NCBI RefSeq assembly: GCF_000948985.2 | Contig: NZ_CP059734.1 | Span: forward strand, 806,001-870,000 | Length of the DNA stretch: 64,000 nucleotides | Reading direction: 5' to 3' | Source: Thalassomonas viridans | GTDB taxonomy: Bacteria; Pseudomonadota; Gammaproteobacteria; Enterobacterales; Alteromonadaceae | In this document: positions 45,151 to 54,250 of the stretch, piece by piece | Layout of the letters: every line of letters begins with the position of its first letter | How positions within the stretch are numbered: position 1 is the stretch's first letter | Position numbers and translations under genes: made by a program | Notes under the pieces: generated by a model | Told to the model about the DNA's origin: nothing | What the model saw: the letters and a program-made list of their open reading frames with translations, nothing else | Database searches by the model: none

Positions 45151-45936
45151 TTATAGCGGGAATAAAGTACGGATAAATAGTTTTAGTTTACCCGTACGGC
45201 TTAAAACCAATATCACTAATTGCGCATCTGTATTTTCTAATTGGCGGAAATGTTCATTAATGCGTTTGCCCTGCGCCTGGTTCTCGGGCGCCCACTTTCT
45301 GACACATGAGTCACCCAGAGCTTTACTGAAAGAATTCTTAATAATGAAGTCGTTGGTTAAATTGCTACCGGTTTTCAACATTTTGGTCAATGTTTGGCTG
45401 GCATAATGGCGTATTTCTTCGGGGATCGGAGATGTTAGATCAGGATAAAAACGGCCTAGCTTTCGTCCGCCATTGGTAGACAGGTAAAACATTAACGGAT
45501 TAGGGGTTTTACCCATTGCGATATCAGGTCGTGAAAACTTTAATGCCTGTATTTGAAGTTTTTTTGCTATTCCCAAGTTTTGAAAGTCTTTAATAACAGA
45601 GCAATAACTGATGAAAGTAATCTTTTTGTTTTTGACATTAATTTTGTTGAAAATGAGCAAACCGGCTAAAGCGTCATTGATCTCAGCCAGAATAATGTGA
45701 GCGCCACAAGAAGATAGCATTTGTAAAAAATATTCAGGAATGTCGGGCAAGTCTTGAAACCCGCTTTTTGAGCGCAGCTTTTGGCATATACGGGTTAATT
45801 CAAAAAGAGCATGTTGGTTTTGTTGCAAGTCATAAATGTAATATTTAGCCCGATTACTTTCCTTGATTACCTTAGTTGTTTTTAAGGGGCCGTCAATATT
45901 AATATGACGCAGTGATTTGAGCATGTGTTGTTCCAC
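45151..45936 (-). CDS. GNAT-like acyltransferase, predicted
   Basis: A 261-residue protein. A central HIILAEINDALAGLLIFNKI ... ISYCSVIKDFQNLGIAKKLQIQALKF follows the GNAT pattern (strand, then F-x-N-L-G-I-A-x-x-L at the acetyl-CoA loop), suggesting an N-acetyl- or acyltransferase. I chose GTG at 45936, which has a perfect GGAGG at 6 bases; ATGs at 45963 and 45987 give longer N-termini without a ribosome binding site. Transcribed toward the curli operon. Function unknown. Confidence 0.55.
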   Translation of the reverse strand: MEQHMLKSLRHINIDGPLKTTKVIKESNRAKYYIYDLQQNQHALFELTRICQKLRSKSGFQDLPDIPEYFLQMLSSCGAHIILAEINDALAGLLIFNKINVKNKKITFISYCSVIKDFQNLGIAKKLQIQALKFSRPDIAMGKTPNPLMFYLSTNGGRKLGRFYPDLTSPIPEEIRHYASQTLTKMLKTGSNLTNDFIIKNSFSKALGDSCVRKWAPENQAQGKRINEHFRQLENTDAQLVILVLSRTGKLKLFIRTLFPL

Positions 45937-46346
45937 ATTTGCCTCCGGAGTATTCGTTTGCATTAACTTTAAGACACACAAGTCCATAAGGTGTTGCCAA
46001 AGGGGAGAATAACGTAGGCACCTGTCCCTGCTGATATGTGATTGTTATCGTACTGTTGAAATAATTTTCAACAAGAGGCAATACGTATCGTGAATTCAAA
46101 CAAATTTTATCTCTGGGTTTCTTAGGGTAATGCTTCCTTTATCTTTAGAGAGAAAATATGTCATCATCAAAAATACAATCCACAACCACGGCGAATATTT
46201 CCGCTAATAAAAACTTAGATAAAAGTGAATGCCTTAATGGCCTGAGTAATAATAAGGATTTGGTAAGTGTAGTGGCCAACTAAAATTGGTTAGGTAGTGT
46301 TTAGAAATCTTTGTCATTTCAGTAAAATATAAAAAAGGAATGACAC
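45937..46346. other. Control region and disrupted gene start
   Basis: Contains the upstream region of the 45936 gene, the short 5' gene fragment at 46158-46283 and a solo IS3-type terminus (TGTAGTGGCCAACTAAAATT) at 46268-46289. Confidence 0.45.
46158..46283 (+). pseudogene. 5' fragment of an effector-like gene
   Basis: The ATG at 46158 has AGAGAG six bases upstream and opens MSSSKIQSTTTANISANKNL and then DKSECLNGLSNNKDLV, 36 residues of Ser/Thr/Asn-rich, hydrophilic sequence like a T3SS secretion signal. The frame then enters an IS3-type terminus and stops. The body of the gene has been lost or displaced by the IS256 remnant. A chaperone gene lies on the far side of that remnant at 47591 and may once have served it. 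Confidence 0.5.
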
Positions 46347-47456
46347 ATGACTTCAACTTCAACAAAGCTTTAGAGTAACTTAAATCCGGTAAAGGGCTTA
46401 CCGGTAAAGACGGTGTTCTAACGCCTCTCATCAAACAACTCACTGAAGCAGCGCTCAAAGCAGAATTAGAAGAGCACCTGGATTCAGATCTTAAGCCTAA
46501 TCGTAAAAACGGCAGCAGCAAGAAAACGGTTAAATCGCCAACAGGCCAGTTTGAATTATAAACGCTAAGAGACAGTGTAGATTCTTTTGAGCCACAACTG
46601 ATTAAGAAAAACCAAACTAAGCTCACCAATGAGATTGACCGCAAAATCCTGTCGATGTTTGCCCTTGGGATGAGCTATCGCGACATTCGTGGTCACGTTG
46701 AAGATTTGTATGGCATAGAAGTCTCAGAAGCAACAATCACTGCCGTTACCGATCAACTTATCCCTGAACTCAAAGCATGGCAATCTCGCAGCTTAGATGG
46801 CGTTTATCCGTTCATCTGGCTTGACGCTATTCATTACAAAATTAAAGAATCAGGGCGCTACGTGAGCAAAGCCATTTACACCGTGCTGGGTGTCAATATC
46901 GAAGGCAAGAAGGAATTGCTGGGGCTTTATCTTTCTGAAAGCGAAGGTGCCAATTATTGACTGTCTGTTCTGACAGACCTACATAATCGTGGCATGACCG
47001 ATATCTTGATCGCTTGCGTTGACGGCCTCAAAGGATTTCCCGAGGCAATTGCCTCGATTTATTCACAAACTGAAGTTCAGCAATGCGTGATCCTCCAAAT
47101 CCGCAGCCGAAGAAGCGCTTGAACAGCTGAGTGTAAAATGGGGAAGTCAATACCCAATCGTTATCGACTCCTGGCGCAGAAAGTGGGAGAACCTGTCGGT
47201 TTATTTCAAATACCCAGATTATGCCCGCAAGGTCATTTACACGACAAATGCTATCGAGGCCGTGCATCGCCAGTTCAGAAAGCTGACCAAAACAAAAGGA
47301 GCATTCCCCAATGAAAATAGCTTGCTTAAGCTGTTGCACGCAGGCATATTGAATGCCTCATCGAGGTGGACAATGCCAATTCAAAGCAGGAACCTGACAT
47401 TGTCGCAACTTGTCATTCACTTCGAAGGCCAACTGGATGGCGTACTAGATATTTAG
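46347..47456 (+). pseudogene. Decayed IS256-family (mutator) transposase
   Basis: Recognisable pieces in shifting frames: GKGLTGKDGVLTPLIKQLTEAALKAELEEHL, KKNQTKLTNEIDRKILSMFALGMSYRDIRGHVEDLYGIEVSEATITAVTDQL, VYPFIWLDAIHYKIKESGRYVSKAIYTVLGVNIEGKKELLGLYLSESEGANY and ALRKVIYTTNAIEAVHRQFRKLTK-like sequence. There is a TAG soon after the ATG, a TAA near 46561, a TGA in place of Trp at 46958-46960 and a frameshift near 47090-47110. The element is dead. Near its edges CTTTGTCA and CTTTGTGTCA may be decayed terminal repeats. Confidence 0.85.
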
Positions 47457-47590
47457 CAACTTAAGCTGACACAAAGTCTGAACGCCCTCGCCGCTACAGC
47501 TACAGGTAGTAATGAAAGTTATCATCGGCAACAGTGAATTGAAGCAATAGTTTTTTTGAGAAGGCTGAGACATGGATGGTCCAGAACTTT

Positions 47591-47986
47591 TTAATTGAGT
47601 AATTGGTTGTTGATCCATTCGACCGCATCAACAAAAGCAGTTAGCGATGCTTCAAAGTGTGCAACATCAAGTGCTTCACTTGGCACTACGTTAAAGATGC
47701 GCAGCTGATCTTTTTGTTTGTTGCAATAACTGCTGAACCGGGCAATGTCCGGATTGATCAACATCAATTGCAGCGCTTTATTTAATTGCTGCCATCGTTG
47801 TTCCAGATCTGTGTCCAGAGTGAGTATCGGACTGTCCATGAGTAGTAAATTTCCCTGCGTGAATAACTCAACCGTGATGCCATCTAAGGTGAGTTTAAAG
47901 CACCCATTGTTATCACTATTTATTGTTTGCCATTCGTGACGTTTGCAGACCGTCTCAAGCAGATTATTTAGTGTACCTGTTAACAT
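47591..47986 (-). CDS. T3SS effector chaperone, CesT-like
   Basis: A 131-residue protein with the class I chaperone pattern: LNNLLETVCKRHEWQTI (first helix), CFKLTLDGITVELFTQGNLLLMDSPIL (strands) and LEQRWQQLNKALQLMLINPDI (long helix), then acidic C-terminal helices. It is transcribed away from the ECF sigma gene. No effector is adjacent on the same strand, so it may be an orphan left by the loss of the 46158 gene. The ATG at 47986 has no strong ribosome binding site. Confidence 0.7.
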   Translation of the reverse strand: MLTGTLNNLLETVCKRHEWQTINSDNNGCFKLTLDGITVELFTQGNLLLMDSPILTLDTDLEQRWQQLNKALQLMLINPDIARFSSYCNKQKDQLRIFNVVPSEALDVAHFEASLTAFVDAVEWINNQLLN

Positions 47987-48501
47987 TATTAACCTTCATA
48001 TTGTCAGCCGTAACAAACCCGAGCAGGTTATCGTTGTCGGCCATTCTTGTGAAAATTTGTTAGACAGCCTCTTTAGAGGTTGTAGCTAATAAGAGACAGG
48101 TGGGCCCAAATTGTTTTTCAGTTTTTTATTACTTTTTTTGGCTTGTTTTTGTTGTGTGTTTTTTGTCCGCTCATTTTTTGTGTTTTGCTTGTTTTTTTTG
48201 TTGTATTAACAAAATAATTTCAAGTCGAATTTTTTTGTTAAAGTTCCTTTTTATAACTTGATGATTTTTAAGGGGTTATGTGTTGTCTTGCTCCTGGTTG
48301 TTAATTGCTCAATTTGGTGGGTATTACATGAGGTTTTGTAAAAAAACGTAAAAAAAATGTGGCCCAAATAAAATTTCACTCGTTGTTAATTATGAAAATG
48401 GCGAAAAATTAACGCTGTCGTTAAAGCTGAAGTTAATGCTTTTTTTGTACAAATGAGTCGCTGTTTAACCGCGAATATAATAATTAGTAAGGTGGCCAGT
48501 T
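47987..48501. promoter_or_regulatory. AT-rich control region before the sigma factor
   Basis: 515 bases, extremely rich in T and A runs, between a divergent chaperone gene and the sigma factor. The block GGCCCAAAT occurs twice (near 48103 and 48361), spaced about 258 bases. It has the composition of xenogeneic-silencer (H-NS-type) targets. No gene seen. Confidence 0.5.
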
Positions 48502-49107
48502 ATGCTAAAAAATGTTGTAAATCAGAATTCAGAAATGACCAATAAAATGCCAGCCAAGGATGAAGTTCTGGATAAGCAACTCTTTGAAGCAGCCATTGAT
48601 GGGTGCGAGAAATCACGTAATCATTTATTTTTACGCCATTATTTGCCTGTGCATTTGTACATTAAAAAAGCGCTGGTCAGTGATGCCGATGCTGATGACG
48701 TTACTCAAGAAACCTTTTTGCTGGCGCACAGGTTTTTAGCCAGCTTTCAAGGAAACTCCAAGTTTTCTTCCTGGATTATCGGTATTGCTGTAAATGCTGT
48801 CAGAAACCACTTTAATCGCAATTATAAGTTTAAAAATGTTCACGTGAATGATGATTATCTACTGGATTCTATTTGCGTTCACGTGAACCCTGAGCGGTTG
48901 TTATCAGCGAAGCAAGCTTTGAAAAAAGTGTCAGCCGCCGTTAACTCGTTAGACGATATCCACCGTGAAGCGTTTCATCTGGGGATTGTTAAAGGGCTTC
49001 CAAAGAAAGAGGCCTATAAATTGACCGATACCACTTACCAGGCATTTCGAAATCGTTTACATAAAGTTCGCAAGTTTATTAGGGAGTCGGTGCCTGAAGT
49101 AGCTTAA
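48502..49107 (+). CDS. ECF-type RNA polymerase sigma factor
   Basis: A 201-residue sigma-70-family factor. Seen: region 2 HLFLRHYLPVHLYIKKALVSDADADDVTQETFLLAHRFLASFQGNSKFSSWIIGIAVNAVRNHFNR (with the D-A-D-D-V-T-Q-E-T-F core motif) and region 4 VNSLDDIHREAFHLGIVKGLPKKEAYKLTDTTYQAFRNRLHKVRKFIRESV as a helix-turn-helix. AAGGTGG precedes the ATG. It is the first gene before sctP-Q-R-S-T-U with a 90-base gap, so it likely controls T3SS genes. No cognate anti-sigma gene is adjacent, which is unusual; the STAS protein at 8134 might belong to such a switch. Confidence 0.9.
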   Translation: MLKNVVNQNSEMTNKMPAKDEVLDKQLFEAAIDGCEKSRNHLFLRHYLPVHLYIKKALVSDADADDVTQETFLLAHRFLASFQGNSKFSSWIIGIAVNAVRNHFNRNYKFKNVHVNDDYLLDSICVHVNPERLLSAKQALKKVSAAVNSLDDIHREAFHLGIVKGLPKKEAYKLTDTTYQAFRNRLHKVRKFIRESVPEVA

Positions 49108-49197
49108 GACTTTCAATTTTTTGAGCATGCTTTCATGCTCCATCAAATAAAGTTTGACTTTATCTTTTTGATAATTGGTGTGATTTCAGGTAATGCG

Positions 49198-51357
49198 ATG
49201 AAACCTATAACAGTAGCACAACAAAATGTAAAAAACAGTTCAACTTTAGCTCACGATATGCCAAGCCCCGTACGGGAAGAACAGCAGCTGTTTGAGGGGT
49301 TATTGGCAAATAATAGGGGGGCGGCAAAAAAAATGCCTGAAGAGAGAGAGGTGACAGATGAGCGGCGCTCGGCTACATCGTTTTTCTCTCCTTTAGAGCA
49401 GGGACTCTTGTTGAAAACACAAAAAAGTGGTGAGCACTTTTTTGCGGACAAACTTTATTCTCCCGATAGCGATAAGGTTACGCTACCACCGGACATGGAG
49501 CGCTTCGACACAGGCGTCAGCTCTCCGGTATCGGCCGAAATTAAGGTGCCTGCGGGGAAAGAATTTGTACCTGAGCCGAAAAGTGCGCAGAAAGAAGAAA
49601 GCTCAGTCCTGAGGAAAGATATACAGGGAACGTTACCGCTAAATGCCGATCATAATGCAAGTCGGGACAAGCCGTTTACGGCTTCCTTGTTTGTCAATCG
49701 TGCACATAATATTGCCGGTGATGTTCAATCTTTTCGGGGAGTTTCGAATGCGCAAGAGCAATTAGACAAACATCTTCCCGCCAGCAGCATAAGTTCGTCT
49801 GGGTTATCAGGTATTGCAAGGCCTGAAGACAAAAAGGTTATAGCCAGAGAGCCTCTTATACCTGAAGTAAAAGCAGTGTTTGAAGAGAACAAACTTGCCC
49901 GGGACATTCAGGGCCGGCAGGAAGGAGAACAATCAGCTAATAGCCTTTTGGCTAGGGGCATAAGCCCGTTTGCGCTATCTGATATTGCACAATCTGTGGA
50001 TAGAAAGGTCATTGCCGATCAGCATCATGTGCCTGAGCAAAAAGCTGAACTTGAAGAGAAGAAACCAGTACCAGGGGAGGATATTCTGGCAGTACCGACA
50101 GCGGGTATTCCGGTTAATGAAAAGATAAACGAGTCGTCGGCCGTTTCCGGATCTGTTGCCGGTGTGGAATATAGAAATATTAATAACACTTATTCCTCCC
50201 GCAGACCCCTGGCCGAACAATTTATTATCTCGTCCGGTAAGCGCTACGCTGACAATGGCTTGCCCGTGGCAGCAAACATAGCAGGACTCTCGTTGGAAAA
50301 AGCAATGCCCGGCGAGGCATTGTTGTTCGAACAGAAAGTAACGCGCCAGGAAGAACTGCTTTTCTCCGGGGGAAGTGCTCAGGTCGCTTCGTTGGCGACA
50401 ACTTCGATAAATCAGACCGGAAGCAGTGACGTTTTGGCTGTCATTAAACCCCAAAATATAGCCTTTGATGAGGTGCATAGTTTTGAGGATGTCCTGACAG
50501 GGCAAGTGATGGCGCCAATGAAAAAGGCTATCGTCAGCATAAGCCCAAGCCCGGTTAATATGTCGGTTAAAGCACAGCTTTTGCCGGAAGATAGCGAAAG
50601 CGCATTATCAATATTATCTTTGAATTCATCTGTGGCACCTGACATTCAATATATAAGCGAGTTACGCGCAGATAAAAATATGCGTCCTGCTTTTGACGGA
50701 ACAATGGCCAATCCACCGACTCCGCTGAAAGACACTGATTTTCCTGCTTCCGTCATTCAAAAGCATGCGTTTGCAGAGGAAGCCAAATCAGCGTTTGGTT
50801 CTTTTGATTTGCTTAAAGCTTCTATGCCGGATGAAGGTGTTCCCATACCTGGCAGAGAGGTTGAAAAAGTAATCGCTGATAAACTGTGGCAGAGAGAAGA
50901 GCCACTAAGATCAACAGACGATTTAGCACCTGGTTTCCCGGTGATGTCCAGCAAAAGCCATCTTCTGGGGGACTCTATTTTGCAAAGTATTAACAGCCAG
51001 GGCAATGATACCCGCCATCTTCAGGAAGTTTTATTGCGGACCGTCGAAACTGCGCTTACGACATTGTCATCAGGTGAGAAGAGTATTCATCTGCAATTAA
51101 AAGAGCAACTTTTACCCGGAACATCGATCACAGTCGAGCGTTCCAACGGTATTTTGTCAATTGTCATCAGAACAAACCAGGAGCAGAGTTTTGCTTTGTT
51201 AGAGGCTCATAAGGAACAGTTGATGAAACAACTGGAACAGCGTTATGACCATGAAACTGTTCAGCTGGAATTTTTCAACGACAGCGAGTCGGAGGACGAA
51301 CGTTCAAGACAGCAACGTGACCTTTATGAGGAATGGCTTGAGGAGCTTTCACGATGA
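49198..51357 (+). CDS. sctP: T3SS needle-length regulator SctP, very long
   Basis: A 719-residue protein. The C-terminal 130 residues (VLLRTVETALTTLSSGEKSIHLQLKEQLLPGTSITVERSNGILSIVIRTNQEQSFALLEAHKEQLMKQLEQR) form the T3S4/SctP-type switch domain that changes substrate specificity. The remainder is low-complexity, Pro/Ser/Glu/Lys-rich and probably extended, the molecular ruler. It has internal repeats, such as LSGIARPEDKKVIAREPLIPEVKAVFEENK and LSDIAQSVDRKVIADQHHVPEQKAELEEKK. The ATG at 49198 has AGGTAA upstream; 49135 would add a hydrophobic N-terminus not expected. YscP is about 515 residues, so this is unusually long. Confidence 0.82.
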   Translation: MKPITVAQQNVKNSSTLAHDMPSPVREEQQLFEGLLANNRGAAKKMPEEREVTDERRSATSFFSPLEQGLLLKTQKSGEHFFADKLYSPDSDKVTLPPDMERFDTGVSSPVSAEIKVPAGKEFVPEPKSAQKEESSVLRKDIQGTLPLNADHNASRDKPFTASLFVNRAHNIAGDVQSFRGVSNAQEQLDKHLPASSISSSGLSGIARPEDKKVIAREPLIPEVKAVFEENKLARDIQGRQEGEQSANSLLARGISPFALSDIAQSVDRKVIADQHHVPEQKAELEEKKPVPGEDILAVPTAGIPVNEKINESSAVSGSVAGVEYRNINNTYSSRRPLAEQFIISSGKRYADNGLPVAANIAGLSLEKAMPGEALLFEQKVTRQEELLFSGGSAQVASLATTSINQTGSSDVLAVIKPQNIAFDEVHSFEDVLTGQVMAPMKKAIVSISPSPVNMSVKAQLLPEDSESALSILSLNSSVAPDIQYISELRADKNMRPAFDGTMANPPTPLKDTDFPASVIQKHAFAEEAKSAFGSFDLLKASMPDEGVPIPGREVEKVIADKLWQREEPLRSTDDLAPGFPVMSSKSHLLGDSILQSINSQGNDTRHLQEVLLRTVETALTTLSSGEKSIHLQLKEQLLPGTSITVERSNGILSIVIRTNQEQSFALLEAHKEQLMKQLEQRYDHETVQLEFFNDSESEDERSRQQRDLYEEWLEELSR

Positions 51358-52505
51358 ACAGAAGCTACCCGAATTTAAGCCGCGAGCAGCTACATCATGT
51401 CAACTCTCTGCTTGGGGTTGATTATCGCTGGCAACAAAAAACGCCGGATGGACTGCTGTGGCAGATGCAGTTAAGCAATAGCTTACCTGAGTGCCAGGCT
51501 GTTCGTTATCTGGCGTTACGTGTTGACGGCCATGAAATATGGTTTGGTTTTGACGAACACCTACTTTCGTTATGCTGTAACGGCTTACCTCAGGCGGGCA
51601 GGCTGCCAACGGAGTTTCAGTTGGGTTTTTTAAGCACTGTGCTTGAGCCTGTCCTGTCCCGGCTTTTTTCCCCTGCATCCGTGAGCATAGACAAACAAGC
51701 ATATGCCGATATTAAACCTGTCGAAGAAGCCGGGGTTGAGCTTTCCTTATTGCTCGGATGTGAGACAGGGCATGGACTTGGCCTGATAAAGTTGCCGCAG
51801 GCACAATCGCAACCCTGGTTGGATGCCTGGCAGAGACAAGGAAACGATGCCGATTTTGACAGTTTACCTTTTTTATTAAGGGTTTTCTGCGCGCAAACTC
51901 AGCTGTCTGTCAGCGAGTTAGCCCGGGTTGAAGTCGATGATATTCTTTTTTTAGATCAAAACCATAGCCAATCAGCGGAGTTTAAAGTCGTCATCGAAGG
52001 CGTGGGCAGTACTTTTGCCGGCTACGATAAAAAACAATTAACCTTTTCACAAGCATTGGAGTACAACATGCCGAATGAGCCGCAATTTAGCGATAAGATT
52101 TTTACAGAAGCTGACAGTTATAGCGATCACGGTGTGTCGCTGGGCCAGGAAGAAAGAGAAGCAGAAAACCTTGCCGACGACGATAACCTCGCCCAGGAAA
52201 ATCAGGATGTTCCTGTCTCTGAGCAGAGTGACCAGGTGCAAGCCGAACAATCTGCGGCGGTGGGCGGTAATGCTTTGGATCATTTGACCGTTACACTTAA
52301 TTTTGAATTGGCAAATGCTGCCATCACCCTGGCGCAATTAAAACGTTTGGGACCAGGCTACAGTTTTGATCTGGGTTTAGACTTTAAGGCTCCCATAGCT
52401 ATTATGGTGCAGGGCAAGTGCCTGGGCCGCTGTGAAATTATTGAAGTCGATCAGCGCCTCGGAGCCCGGGTTGTCGAATGGCATGAAGGCGGAGAAAAAA
52501 AATGA
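51354..52505 (+). CDS. sctQ: T3SS cytoplasmic ring (sorting platform) protein SctQ
   Basis: A 383-residue YscQ/FliN-like protein. The last 80 residues (LDHLTVTLNFELANAAITLAQLKRLGPGYSFDLGLDFKAPIAIMVQGKCLGRCEIIEVDQRLGARV) are the SPOA2 domain; a first SPOA-like domain lies at about 175-240. It forms pods of the sorting platform with SctK and SctL. Its start overlaps the sctP stop (ATGA) and its stop overlaps sctR. A separate internal start producing the SctQ C-terminal fragment is possible, as in YscQ, but not evident. Confidence 0.92.
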   Translation: MNRSYPNLSREQLHHVNSLLGVDYRWQQKTPDGLLWQMQLSNSLPECQAVRYLALRVDGHEIWFGFDEHLLSLCCNGLPQAGRLPTEFQLGFLSTVLEPVLSRLFSPASVSIDKQAYADIKPVEEAGVELSLLLGCETGHGLGLIKLPQAQSQPWLDAWQRQGNDADFDSLPFLLRVFCAQTQLSVSELARVEVDDILFLDQNHSQSAEFKVVIEGVGSTFAGYDKKQLTFSQALEYNMPNEPQFSDKIFTEADSYSDHGVSLGQEEREAENLADDDNLAQENQDVPVSEQSDQVQAEQSAAVGGNALDHLTVTLNFELANAAITLAQLKRLGPGYSFDLGLDFKAPIAIMVQGKCLGRCEIIEVDQRLGARVVEWHEGGEKK

Positions 52506-53152
52506 ACGCCAGTATTGATCCCATACTGCTGATTATCGGCCTGTCGATAATGGCGCTGGTGCCTTTTCTTGCCGTGATGACAACCTCATTTGTTAAGCTT
52601 GCGGTAGTGTTTGGTTTATTGCGCAATGCACTAGGGGTACAGCAAATACCGCCGAATATGGCGCTGCACGGCCTTGCCATCATATTAACCTTTTATATTA
52701 TGGCGCCGATGGCGTTCGAAATCAGCGATGTTATCGAGCAGGAGCAAATTGAATTAAATAATTTGTCCAGTTTGGCCCCGGTCATTGATAAAAGTACCGT
52801 GCCCTTTAAGAACTTTTTAAAAAAGCATTCTAATGATCGCGAACGAAAGTTTTTTTTAACCAGTGCTGAGAAACTATGGCCAAAAGAGTATGTGCAACGA
52901 GTTAATGAAGACAGTTTGTTGATTCTGGTGCCCGCTTTTACCGTCAGTGAACTGACCTCGGCTTTTGAGATCGGCTTTTTGCTTTATTTGCCCTTCTTAG
53001 CCATTGACTTAATTATCTCTAATATTCTGCTGGCCATGGGGATGATGATGGTATCGCCGATGACAATTTCATTGCCCTTCAAGCTCCTGTTGTTCGTTTT
53101 GTTGGATGGCTGGGGAAGACTGATCCATAACCTGGTTTTAACTTATCAATAA
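52502..53152 (+). CDS. sctR: T3SS export apparatus protein SctR
   Basis: A 216-residue FliP/YscR-type protein. Seen: LIIGLSIMALVPFLAVMTTSFVKLAVVFGLLRNALGVQQIPPNMALHGLAIILTFYIMAP and VPAFTVSELTSAFEIGFLLYLPFLAIDLIISNILLAMGMMMVSPMTISLPFKLLLFVLLDGWGRL, both strongly conserved. Five SctR, one SctT and four SctS build the helical gate in the basal body. ATGA overlap with sctQ. Confidence 0.97.
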   Translation: MNASIDPILLIIGLSIMALVPFLAVMTTSFVKLAVVFGLLRNALGVQQIPPNMALHGLAIILTFYIMAPMAFEISDVIEQEQIELNNLSSLAPVIDKSTVPFKNFLKKHSNDRERKFFLTSAEKLWPKEYVQRVNEDSLLILVPAFTVSELTSAFEIGFLLYLPFLAIDLIISNILLAMGMMMVSPMTISLPFKLLLFVLLDGWGRLIHNLVLTYQ

Positions 53153-53182
53153 GCAGTTAAAAAGGGACGTACCAATGAGTAT

Positions 53183-53452
53183 ATGCCAATGAACAATGCA
53201 GATATTATTCACCATACGATGCAGGTATTAGGCTTAGTGTTATTGCTGTCGCTGCCGCCAATATTAATGGCCGCGGGCGTAGGCATCCTGATCAGCTTGT
53301 TTCAGGCGCTGACCCAAATTCAAGAGCAGACATTGTCGTTTTGTTTCAAGTTAATTGCTGTTTCTTTTACCTTGGTGGTAACCGCCCGCTGGATGGGAAT
53401 AGAGCTGTATAACTACACCTTGATGATGATGCAAAGTATAGGGAGCCTATAA
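53183..53452 (+). CDS. sctS: T3SS export apparatus protein SctS
   Basis: An 89-residue FliQ/YscS protein with two membrane helices: VLGLVLLLSLPPILMAAGVGILISLFQALTQIQEQTLSFCFKLIAVSFTLVV and the polar FQALTQIQEQTL loop typical of the family. The start is either 53183 or the ATG at 53189 (MNNADIIHH); neither has a strong ribosome binding site. It follows sctR by 30 bases and precedes sctT by 3. Confidence 0.95.
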   Translation: MPMNNADIIHHTMQVLGLVLLLSLPPILMAAGVGILISLFQALTQIQEQTLSFCFKLIAVSFTLVVTARWMGIELYNYTLMMMQSIGSL

Positions 53453-53455
53453 CCT

Positions 53456-54250
53456 GTGCCGGATATTGAAACCTTGCAAACGGCCTTTATCCATTGGGTA
53501 TTGGCAACCGCCCGGATATTGGCTGCCTTTGTGATGCTGCCGGTACTGAGCACCCAGGTTATGGGAGGAAATATGCTGAAAAACGGCGTAGCCCTGAGCC
53601 TGTCGCTTTTTATATATCCGGTTGTTGCGGTCACTATGCCCGACTCCCTGAGTATCATGGTGGTTGGCTCGTTATTAATTAAAGAAGGCTTTTTAGGGAT
53701 TATTATCGGTTTTTCCGTGGCCATTTTATTTTGGGCGGTAGAGTCGGTCGGTTTTTTTATCGATAACCAACGGGGAGCGACAATGGCAAGTTCGCTTAAT
53801 CCGTTATCGGGCTCTCAAACTTCTCCGTTAGGTATTTTGTTGGCTCAGGGATTAAATACGCTATTTTTTTCCGGTGGCGGTATTTTGCTCTTTTTGGGGG
53901 CGCTTTACCAAAGTTACCTGATGTGGCCTATTGGCGAGTTTACGCCAAACTTCTCTCCTGCCTATGTCAGTTATTTTTTACATTTGCTGGACTTGCTGAT
54001 GAATTTAATGATGTTGGTGGCGGCGCCTATTGTTATTGCCATGTTTTTCAGTGAATTCGGCCTGGCAATGGTGGGCCGTTTTGCGCCCCAGCTGGATGTT
54101 TTCTTTCTGGCGATGCCGGTAAAAAGTGCCGTAGCCTTTGCTTTTCTTACTGTATATGTTGGTATTTTGCTGACCTATTTTAATAAAGAAATTCACTCGC
54201 TTGAAACATCGTTCTCCTTACTTTTTAATAGTGTGTTCAGTAAATTATGA
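53456..54250 (+). CDS. sctT: T3SS export apparatus protein SctT
   Basis: A 264-residue FliR/YscT membrane protein, from a GTG start with GGGAG upstream. Seen: FIHWVLATARILAAFVMLPVLSTQVMG, IIIGFSVAILFWAVESVGFFIDNQRGATMASSLNPLSGSQTSPLG, LLLFLGALYQSYLMWPIG and MFFSEFGLAMVGRFAPQLDVFFLAMPVKSAVAF, all conserved. It overlaps the sctU start (ATGA). Confidence 0.95.
   Translation: MPDIETLQTAFIHWVLATARILAAFVMLPVLSTQVMGGNMLKNGVALSLSLFIYPVVAVTMPDSLSIMVVGSLLIKEGFLGIIIGFSVAILFWAVESVGFFIDNQRGATMASSLNPLSGSQTSPLGILLAQGLNTLFFSGGGILLFLGALYQSYLMWPIGEFTPNFSPAYVSYFLHLLDLLMNLMMLVAAPIVIAMFFSEFGLAMVGRFAPQLDVFFLAMPVKSAVAFAFLTVYVGILLTYFNKEIHSLETSFSLLFNSVFSKL

Noticed and set aside
46655..46960. Open 101-codon frame as a functional transposase
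   Set aside because: It is only one piece of an IS256 transposase with stops and a frameshift on both sides.
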